Below, in pieces: positions 33,416 through 40,988 of a stretch of 64,000 nt of DNA. This DNA is from Begonia masoniana (taxonomy: Eukaryota; Streptophyta; Magnoliopsida; Cucurbitales; Begoniaceae), in NCBI GenBank assembly GCA_022432975.1, contig CM039509.1, positions 21,235,432-21,299,431 on the forward strand, in the 5' to 3' direction. A model generated the notes under the pieces. The model saw only the letters and a list, made by a program, of their open reading frames with translations, was not told the origin of the DNA and did no database searches. Every line of letters begins with the position of its first letter. Position 1 is the first letter of the stretch. Made by a program: the position numbers and the translations under genes.

Positions 33416-34060
33416 TCCTCCCTAGACTGGCCACATTAGAGGGACCAAAAAGGTCCATGTGAAGTAGTTGTAGGGGCTTGGATGTAGAGATTGCATTCTT
33501 TGATGTAAAGGAACTTTTGATTTGATTGTCCATTTGGCAAGCTTCACAAACTTTATCATTTTCAAAGGATATTTTTGGAATCCCTCTAACTAAATTATTC
33601 TTAGTGATCTTAGATAAGGTATTCATACCTACGTGTCATAATCTTCTATGCCAAGTCCAAGTATCAACCAATAGATTCACAACAAGACATTTCTCATCAA
33701 AGCATTCAGTATTATCTAAATCAATTGTGTATACGTTTTCTCTTCTATAACCTTTAAACAACACTTTACTAGATGAGCTATCCTTAATTATGCATGAATT
33801 TGATTTAAAAGTCACTTTATATCCTTTATCACACAATTGACTGATACTAAGTAAATTATGCTTTAACCCTTCTACTAACAACACATTTTCAATAATAGGG
33901 TTAAAGCTATTACCTATGTTACCGATGCCAACAATTTTTCCTTTTTGATTCCCGCCAAAAGTGACATTTCCTTTCTTCTTGTTGACATAGGCAAACTTCA
34001 TTGAGTCTCCCGTCATATGCCTTGAGCATCCGCTATCAAGGTACCATTGATTCTTCAAGG
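33416..34060 (-). pseudogene. pol: Copia protease, GAG-pre-integrase and integrase N-terminal half
   Basis: WYLDSGCSRHMTGDS gives the aspartic protease site (DSG), followed by VLLVEGLKHNLLSISQLCDKGYKV, then WTWHRRL, MNTLSKITKNNLVRGIP, CEACQMDNQIKSSF (zinc part) and LQLLHMDLFGPSNVASLGRKL with the first catalytic Asp. The frame is broken near 33630 (a stop after the WHRRLG position) and ends at element C; it resumes at 23908. The domain order protease-integrase-RT-RNase H is diagnostic for Ty1/copia. Confidence 0.9.
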
Positions 34061-35046
34061 GAGAACTCTCAACCTACAAGAAAAATAATCAAGTTGTCCT
34101 TTTTGGTACCCAAATCTTATGGGTCTTAGAGTTAGGTTTGGTTCCCTTAGGAACCCATTGTAACTTGCCACTTGATTTATTTTTACTCAATTTAAAGGGG
34201 CATTCATAAGATTTATGTCATACTTCATTACATGCATGACAAGTAGAAGATCTAATAAAGAAATTCTTATAAACTTTCTTTTTATTAGATTTTTCATAAC
34301 CTAACCCCGCCCTGTCAAATGTCACTCTTTGGCTTCCTAGCAACATATTCAAATTCTTGCTCCCATTAGTAAACTTAAGAACAACGTCATTCAGCTTCTC
34401 ATTTCTACTCTTAAGTTCACTAATTTCCTTTTCATACAAGTTAGTCTCCTTAGCATGCTTTTCAATTAAACTTGTATTTTCCTTTTTTAATACATTATAC
34501 TTAGTCTTTAACATGCCAAATTGTTTTACTAAGTCATTTAATGCATCAATTAAATTACCATCATCATTATCACTATCATTGGAAGAATCACATATCTCAT
34601 TTTTCTTAGCCATGAAGCACAAGTTGGCCACTTCCTCGTCTTCGGAGAAGGTGTCACTTTCACTATTATCCCACGTAGCTTTCATGGCCCTCTTCTTGAA
34701 TCGCTTGGGATCCTTCTTAGCTTGAGGACATTCAGCCTTGATGTGTCCGGGCTTCCCGCACTCAAAACAAGTGATCTCCTTATCCTTTTGAGGCTTGTCT
34801 CCCTTTGAGAATCTCCTACCTTGCATCCTTTTTCGTTAGAGGAATGCAATCTCCTCATCATCATCTTCTTGTTTAGACTCTTCGGGTATGCTTGATGAGG
34901 CTTTGAGAACAATGTCTTTTCTCTTTGAGACTTCTTTTTCTTTGAGATCTTCCTTCTCATTGGCTCTCATTGTTATCTCATGCGTCATGAGAGAGCCAAT
35001 AAGTTTTTCCAGCTTGAGGACTTTGAGATCCTTAGCTTCTTGAATG
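34061..35046 (-). pseudogene. gag: Copia gag, C-terminal part with zinc knuckle
   Basis: Minus strand from 35046: EAKDLKVLKLEKLIGSLMTHE (the end of a UBN2/RT-gag-type capsid), a lysine-rich segment, then CFECGKPGHIKAEC (an intact CCHC knuckle) and a long acidic/coiled tail (SDTFSEDEEVANLCFMAKK, SNDSDNDDGN, a Leu/Lys heptad stretch). A stop and a frame change near 34830 split it. The N-terminal part lies beyond the break at 35046, where Cassandra-like DNA begins. 34061-34217 is degraded. Confidence 0.88.
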
Positions 35047-35310
35047 TGTAACGACCCCTTTTCCCAGCAAGATATTGACCGCTCTGGAGATTGGGCCGTA
35101 GCTCAATGTCCTCCCCTCACGGCTTTGTTTGGCGAGGACTTCCCAGTCGGTCACCCAACCTAGTACTACTCTCGCCGAAGCACTTTTAACTTCGGAGTTC
35201 TTATGGGATCCGTTGCCAATCGTGCTCCAAAACGCGTCTTGCTATCTTGGGAAGGTCTCTTTACATATGTTTCATTTCCACATACTTCCCCAAGCGATGT
35301 GGGATGTGAC
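35047..35310 (-). mobile_element. Cassandra-like TRIM LTR
   Basis: On the minus strand it reads TCACATCCCACATCG...GGGGTCGTTACA, about 264 bp. Start, length, an internal 5S rRNA-derived block, CCGTGAGGG and the GTCAATATC word fit the Cassandra family of short non-autonomous LTR elements. Its first bases are CG where TG is expected. It abuts the broken copia gag at 35046; the flank gaatg has no partner because the other end of the element is missing. Confidence 0.75.
35134..35217 (-). other. 5S rRNA-derived pol III promoter block
   Basis: The minus strand carries AGTTAAAAGTGCTTCGGCG (box A region), AGTAGTAC (intermediate element) and GGTTGGGTGACC..CTGGGAAG (box C), in the order and spacing of 5S rRNA. 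The rest of 5S is absent, so this is not a 5S gene; it is the conserved block of Cassandra LTRs. Two A substitutions fall in box A (AAAAGTG for AAGCGTG). Confidence 0.85.
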
Positions 35311-35532
35311 GACCCCCTTTTTACGACCGAACCCTCCGGCCCAAGTCCAACCCGAGATCCACGGAGTTTTAACCCAGCACGTCACCCTCCGGCCCAAGTC
35401 CCACTCGGGATTCGCGGAGTACTGGGTGGCTTCTCCTCATACGTGTCCATTCAGTTCATCACAATCACCCCCTCTCGGGGGCCCAACGTCCTCGTTGGCC
35501 ACATTTCCGGTTGGGTACAGTCTCTGATACCA
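35311..35532 (-). mobile_element. Internal domain of the Cassandra-like element
   Basis: On the minus strand a PBS TGGTATCAGAGA (35521-35532) is followed by about 200 bp of GC-rich noncoding DNA, including a repeated CTTGGGCCGGAGGGT, and a purine tract AAAAAGGGGG (35312-35323) next to the LTR. That is the short internal domain of a TRIM. The expected 5' LTR to the right is missing: the PBS borders D-type LTR DNA instead. Confidence 0.65.
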
Positions 35533-36870
35533 TTTAATCAAAAATTCCAAGCCATCTAATCCAACAAGAACATAAACATGTGTGGCACTTAAATGAAACA
35601 TTTCAAACCAGCACAAGTCAATCAATTGCCTTTAATCACAAAAACTCAGATTCTAGCTCAAAACATGAACCAATTTCGAAAAATTATAACTTCCTCTACA
35701 AATGTCGAAACGGCTTGATTCCAAAGGCCACAGCTTTCTTAAAGTAACTAATTTAACACACAAAAACAATTTTGCAAGATAAAATCACAAAGATGGTCAA
35801 AATGCATCAGAACATTGACCTGCCCGAAATTTTGCTTTACTATTTTACTTAAACTTTGAAAATTCATAACTTTTCATATACTCGCCCGAATTTGATTATT
35901 CAACATGCTATAGAATCCTTAAAATGTCTAGTTTAACATGGTGGAGTCTATTTGCCAAAAATCTAACTCAGTTAGCGCCAGAAAATCAAAAACCAATCTG
36001 TCCTATAAATTTCAGTTTTGCACATTACTATAGTTCATCAAATTCTCAACCCAATTTATCAAATATCCATCCACAATCATCATCAACCTTCAACATACCA
36101 TTATAAGTTATAAATGAGCAAGAAATTAGAACAACAATCCACCATTTTCGTGCATTTCCTCAAACATTCAAGAATCACAAACTTCATAACCAATATTCCA
36201 CGATTTAACACATCCAAGCCCTAGATTCATCAACCAATAAAAAGAGAAGTTGCCTTACCACTAAATCTTTCAAGAAGATCATGGATTTCGTGGACCAATC
36301 TTCAAGGAGAGGAGGATTTTCGGAAACCCTAACACAACCACAAAACCCATGAAAACCCATCACCAAATCTTAGTACTAAACAAAAACCCACTCCATAAGT
36401 AACTTAAACTTACCTTGGATCTTCAAAATAGAAGAGGAAATTGAAGAGAAATAGGCATGGGGAGGAGAAATAGAGAGGGCCGTGGTTGAGAGGGAAAAAG
36501 GGAAGGTGAGGTGCGTAGAGGGAGTGAATAAAATGCCCAACCGTTCTTCCCTCCTTTGATTAAAATATATATTTTGTTTAAATAGAAGTAGCTTCTCATG
36601 GAAGCGTTGCCACATGTCCAAAATTGATTTGGCAAAGCCAACTACCACTCTTTACATGCCCAATTTGCCCTCTCACTTCTTTCCAACTATTAGTTACTTC
36701 TTAGTTAATTCAATCCATTTAATTTGCTTCCCATAAACATCACTTTTAAATACCACTAATTAATTCTAATTTCCCAATTAACATTTTCGTCTTATGTAAT
36801 TAAATAAAAATCTCTAAAGCTTTTGGTACGAAAATTTTAAGGCAATAACATAAAAGTCCCGGGTGTTACA
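35533..36870 (-). mobile_element. Element D: LTR fragment
   Basis: On the minus strand it starts TGTAACACCCGGG right after a purine tract, then a CT-rich leader ending ATCCAAG|GTAAGTTTAAG (36413) as in F, followed by AT-rich DNA with CGGGCAGGTCAATG-like words also seen in F. It stops without a GTTACA end at the Cassandra-like PBS, so it is truncated, or the Cassandra sequence has become part of it. No coding capacity. Confidence 0.6.
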
Positions 36871-37301
36871 TCTTACCCTCCTTAATAAAAATTTTGTCTT
36901 CAAAATTTGCTCACCGATCACCCTCCTAATTACACGTTCGGATATTATTTTTTTTTGTCATTACGCTCCATACGCTCGGTCTGACGAATTAAAGCCTTGA
37001 GCATTGCCAGGTGCTGTTAAATTTTTGTGTCTGCAAGGATTTAATCAATCTAAACTGCATACTATACCCATAAATCATTTCCCACTCATTGACTCTAATC
37101 CTATTAACCATAACTCCAGCCTCTAAAATCGCCTAACTGAATCTTCTATCTATATTTTCTCAACAAGAACCTCGACAATTAATGTTCAATCCGTAAGTCT
37201 TCAATCGGGATTAATAGAAATCAAGGCCCTAAACTTATAAACTGCTTTCAAATTTCTCGGTCTCGTTTCAATTAGTTTAAATCTCTCAACTTTTCTCAGG
37301 C
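36871..37301 (-). mobile_element. Element D: 3' untranslated internal sequence
   Basis: On the minus strand ...TTTTGAAGACAAAATTTTTATTAAGGAGGGTAAGA, the PPT-bearing end of a gypsy internal region, next to the LTR. The rest has no pol homology and resembles the purine-biased interior of F. Interrupted by E at 37306; the continuation beyond E is only 46726-46744. Confidence 0.55.
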
Positions 37302-37306
37302 CACAT
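37302..37306 (+). repeat. Target-site duplication of element E, left
   Basis: cacat, identical to 46721-46725. Confidence 0.95.
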
Positions 37307-37441
37307 TGTAGCACCTGGTTCTATCGAACCAGCCTTTTATTATTAAAGTAATACACTTGACTAGGTAATGAATTAAATAAGGTTATTGAACAACTTGTTA
37401 AGGGTATTAGAGTAATTTACAATGTTCAAAAGTTGGGTAAC

Positions 37442-37450
37442 GTATTTAAG
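37442..37450 (+). promoter_or_regulatory. TATA-like box of element E LTR
   Basis: GTATTTAAG, conserved at the equivalent place in solo LTR G (52391-52399) and followed by a conserved TAGCCGCC about 28-35 bp downstream, which may mark the transcription start region. Confidence 0.5.
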
Positions 37451-38017
37451 GATAAGGGTTGGGTTTATTGCACTGTAGCCGCCACCCCCCCCCCCCCTCT
37501 CATACTCTTCTCTTCGGAAACTTTCAGCTCAAGCAGCCGAGCTCTCTAGGCGATTCTCCTCGCTCGGTTCTCCTTCGACTTAGGTAAGTTTCTTTTCCTT
37601 ATTTCTCTTGTGGTATAGTGGTGAAATGCCTGGAGGATTGCAATGTGAGGATTTTGAGGATGCTGAGATTGAGTGTAGATTCGGGTTTTAGCGATAAGTA
37701 GGAATGCTCGGGTAGTAGAGTTTCTAACTAGATTTCTCGAACCGCTGTTTGATATTTTGAAAGGTTTGGTGAAGCCTTGATTTATATTCTGTATGAACTT
37801 AGGTGAACAGACCTCCGAAGTAGCTAGCAACCAGACAGATTTCCAGGAGCCAGGTAAGTAAAGTATTGCTTGTGCCTTCGGGCCTACATCACAAAACAGT
37901 AGGTTTATGTATGCTTGAATGTTTCTATTGTCCATGCATCATGTTTTGTTAAAAGTTACGAAAATGAATTTCATGTAAGGAATGGTAAGGTATGAACTGT
38001 ATGCGACAGACAAGCTA

Positions 38018-38207
38018 TTAAGGGAACTAATCCACCCCTTAACTTATGAAGGGATTTAGACATTGGGAGAATTGATCCCACTCCCAAGGGAACCATGGGA
38101 TCAGATCAAGTGTTAAGGGAATTCATCTGCCCCTTAATTAAGTAGGAGGATGTAGACATTGGGAGAATTGATCCCACTCCCAAGGGAACCATGGGATCAG
38201 ATCATGT
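38018..38207 (+). repeat. 95-bp tandem duplication in element E LTR
   Basis: Two copies of a unit starting TTAAGGGAA and containing the inverted pair TTGATCCCA..TGGGATCA. Also in the 3' LTR (from about 45070) and, diverged, in G (52946-53125). Placed between exon-like blocks 2 and 3. Confidence 0.88.
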
Positions 38208-38759
38208 TATGAACGAATGCGTATGCCACTGAGATGAGAAAAATAGAAACTGCATATTTAGGAGTATAAGTTCAGCATTTTACTTCATTCATATACTGCT
38301 TTACTTACTTAGCATTAGGCTAATAGATGAGTTTTGTGATGTAGGTGAAGAAGTGTTAGCAGGTGTGTCTCCTGATCGTGTTGAGGAATAGTGGACGTTG
38401 GAGGAGAGCATTCAGGCTTCGGCATGGTAACTGATGGGGCGGTTTAGCATGTTGTCTACAGATGTGGAGGTTTAGTGGATAATGATTTAATCGAGTATAT
38501 GCAGTTTTTAGTAAATGAGATTACAGCTATTTGACTTTGTTTTCGAGAATTTCTGATTTTCATGTTTTTACTGAATTTGATCAATACAATGACTTGGAGT
38601 GTTATGAATGGATTTTTGGTAAAATGTTTTAAGTCTGTTAGATAGTCGAAGCTTTCTCGGGTTATAGACAGGTTGTTTAGTCCATTGGTAGGAATTGAAT
38701 AATTTTTGTATCAGTGGATATGTGTAGAGGTTTATTGCGTTCTGTGGAAGGAAATCGTG

Positions 38760-39300
38760 TTGATGTCTATCGGAGGAAGGAAGTCTATCGGTAGATGTGG
38801 TGTGTCAGTCTGTCGGAAGATGGAAGTCTATCGGCAAATGCCTTAAGGAGTCATGTGAGAAGCACGTGTCGGCAAATGTAGTCTATTCGATCGGAAGGTG
38901 TAGAGTATTAAGTCGCCGAGTAGTGATCGGCAGGTGTAGTCTGAGAGAGTTAAGGGGTTTTGTCGTTTAGTGAATCGGAAGATGTAGAGTAATCTGTTTT
39001 GTCGTTTAGTGAATCGGAAGATGTAGAGTAATCTGTTTGTCGTTTAGTGAATCGGAAGATGTAGAGTAATCTGTTTTGTCGTTTAGTGAATCGGAAGATG
39101 TAGAGTAATCTGTTTGTCGTTTAGTGAATCGGAAGATGTAGTGTATGTTTTAATTCTATCGGAAGGAGTCATATTGTTGTTATCGGAAGATGTCGTGTGT
39201 TTATCTATTGAGAGATGAAATCGCGCTGACTTCATCGGCAGATGAAGTTATGTTGACTTCATCGGCAGATGAAGTGGTGTATGAAGTTCTCACGACTTCA
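38760..39300 (+). repeat. ATCGGAAGATG / TCATCGGCAGATGAAG repeat zone, element E LTR
   Basis: Units of about 38 bp (GTGAATCGGAAGATGTAGAG..) occur five times at 38965-39140, flanked by TCTATCGGTAGATG-type words and by four TCATCGGCAGATGAAG palindromic units at 39228-39350. In the 3' LTR the second unit is about 16 bp shorter. A TCATGTGAGAAGCACGTGTC word at 38850-38869 matches the G-box pair of the B family. Confidence 0.85.
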
Positions 39301-39688
39301 TCGGCAGATGAAGTTGTGGGTGAAGTCGTGTAGACGTCATCGGCAGAAGCCTTTGGTTTTCTACTTCTGCTTCTTCTGTTGACTTTGTCGTCGGCAGATG
39401 AATTCGACTTTTGTAATTCCTTGAGTAGTCCATCACTTAAAACCTTAATTCTTTTGACCGGACACTCCAAATATTTCCATTAATCTTTCCAACAATATTT
39501 TCACCGCTAGTTTAACCCCATTGTAGTCTTAAATAATTTTTCCGCTGCAAAGTTTTCAAATGTTTTGAACGTTTAGTAAACGTCAAATTTTGTATGTCGA
39601 ATGAAGTTTTAAATTTATTTGAAATTTCTTAGTCATGGTCAAGTAATGAGTAGCGAACCGGGTTCAGATAACTCGGGGCGTTACAGTA

Positions 39689-39700
39689 TGGTATCAGAGA
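39689..39700 (+). other. Primer binding site of element E
   Basis: TGGTATCAGAGA, three bases after the 5' LTR; initiator-methionine tRNA type. Confidence 0.92.
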
Positions 39701-39767
39701 CATTCAGTTAAACCGTTCAAAAGATTACTCATCAGTGCCAACCGTCGCATGAAGTACTCCAACAACT

Positions 39768-39827
39768 GTAAGTGTTTATGTTAGCTTCAGTTATAAGATG
39801 TTTATGAGTATAGATAACTTTGTGCAG
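39768..39827 (+). other. Intron-like leader segment of element E
   Basis: Starts ACT|GTAAGTG and ends TTTGTGCAG, 12 nt before the gag ATG at 39840. An alternative acceptor CTTCAG is at 39790. It removes an upstream ATG (39800) that is in frame with gag. Confidence 0.45.
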
Positions 39828-39839
39828 AACCTTAGACAA

Positions 39840-40988
39840 ATGGCTAGACGACCAGGGAGACCAAGAGTACCTAGGGAGATGCCAAACTTGAGGAATGAAG
39901 AAGATTCAAGTGTAATTAGACAGTTGACGGAGTTGATGCGTCAGCAGACAGATATTGTGCGACAGCAATCTGACCAGTTAGGTGTGTTATTGATTCGGGA
40001 AACACAAGGAAGTGCCAATTCAGGTCACGTCAATGAGCATTCAGGGGATAGATTTCGTAGGCTGCAACCGCCCACATTTGATGGAAAGTCATCTAACCCG
40101 ATTGTTGCTGAGGAATGGCTTCGAAAGATAGAGAGCATGTTCAGGTGTGCCAATGTTGGAGAAGGGGAGAAAGTCATTTTGGCAACGTTTCATCTAGCAG
40201 GTGATGCACAACTTTGGTGGGAGTCGCTGGAGATCACCACCGATATTGCAACCATGTCCTGGTCGCAATTCAAGGAAGTCTTCTATGAGAAATATTTTAG
40301 CACCACTGTCCAGAACGCAAAGAAGGCTGAGTTTTTGAGCTTGAAGCAGACTGGGTCTGTGGCAGAGTACAATAGGCAATTCGAGTCTCTGTCAAGGTTT
40401 GCTGGATACCTCGTCCATAGAAATGAGGATAAAGTGTTTCAATACCTGCAAGGTCTAAAGCCAGAGATTTACAGAGGAGTGAAGTACTCAGGCATTAAAG
40501 GCTTGTCATTCAGCGAAGTAGTGTCTACTGCATTGGAGGCAGAAGAAGCTGAAATGAAGTGTGCTGGACCAAAGGAAGCCCCGCGAAAGTTCTTCCAGCC
40601 CCACCAACAGAGGGGAATAAAGAGACCCGCTGATGGTCAGAGTGGCCAAGGTTCTGGAAAGAAGGTACCGGACACCAAGAAGTTTCCTCAGTGCATGAAA
40701 TGTATGAAGAGCCACCCGGGCGAGTGTAAGTTTGGGACTGGTAAGTGTTATAACTGTGAGGAGTTTGGGCATTCGTTTAAGGATTGCCCGAAGCCCAGGG
40801 TCCTTCGATGTTTCAACTGTAATAAGACTGGCCACGTCATCAGAGACTGCCCAACGTTGAAGAGTGGCCCTGCTAAGATAAAACCGAGAATATTTTCCAT
40901 GATGGAGTCGGGCGAAGAGGACCAGCCCGCTGTTGTGTCAGGTACTATATTGGTTAATTCTATGCCTGCTTTTACCTTGCTAGATTAA
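39840..40988 (+). CDS. gag: gag of element E, read to a stop in the protease site
   Basis: About 382 codons from ATG 39840 (MARRPGRPRVPREMP). Capsid region: FRRLQPPTFDG, VAEEWLRKIESMF, FHLAGDAQLWWESL, AEFLSLKQTGSVAEY, FQYLQGLKPEIYRG. Then CMKCMKSHPGECKFGTGKC and two zinc knuckles, CYNCEEFGHSFKDC and CFNCNKTGHVIRDC, both complete. The frame stops at TAA 40986-40988, exactly where Thr of the protease motif Asp-Thr-Gly should be. Gag alone would be complete and could assemble particles; the protease is not made unless the stop is read through. Confidence 0.9.
   Translation: MARRPGRPRVPREMPNLRNEEDSSVIRQLTELMRQQTDIVRQQSDQLGVLLIRETQGSANSGHVNEHSGDRFRRLQPPTFDGKSSNPIVAEEWLRKIESMFRCANVGEGEKVILATFHLAGDAQLWWESLEITTDIATMSWSQFKEVFYEKYFSTTVQNAKKAEFLSLKQTGSVAEYNRQFESLSRFAGYLVHRNEDKVFQYLQGLKPEIYRGVKYSGIKGLSFSEVVSTALEAEEAEMKCAGPKEAPRKFFQPHQQRGIKRPADGQSGQGSGKKVPDTKKFPQCMKCMKSHPGECKFGTGKCYNCEEFGHSFKDCPKPRVLRCFNCNKTGHVIRDCPTLKSGPAKIKPRIFSMMESGEEDQPAVVSGTILVNSMPAFTLLD

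Larger units (their letters stand above)
37307..39685 (+). mobile_element. 5' LTR of element E
   Basis: 2379 bp, TGTAGCACCTGG...GGGGCGTTACA. TATA-like GTATTTAAG at 37442-37450 and TAGCCGCC at 37478-37485 (shared with G), then CT-rich leader; donor TTAG|GTAAGT at 37583/37584; exon-like blocks 37803-37853 (51 nt) and 38345-38362 (18 nt); 95-bp duplication at 38018-38207; ATCGG-type repeats at 38780-39300. Confidence 0.96.

Noticed and set aside
35134..35217. 5S rRNA gene
   Set aside because: Only the central promoter boxes are present, with substitutions in box A; both 5S ends are missing and the context is a TRIM LTR.
35129..35559. Overlapping open frames of 118-132 codons
   Set aside because: They cover the GC-rich Cassandra-like DNA, run through LTR and interior, and have no recognisable domain.
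35047..36870. A single ordinary D LTR of 1824 bp with TGTAAC...GTTACA ends
   Set aside because: The span contains a PBS, a PPT and a 5S-bearing LTR in Cassandra order, which an ordinary LTR would not; kept instead as a fusion, although a mobile chimera remains possible.
39201..39470. Ser-Ala-Asp-Glu-Val repeat protein on the minus strand, also at 46236-46505
   Set aside because: Produced by the TCATCGGCAGATGAAG repeats of the E LTR; the LTR copies are the only reason it is conserved.
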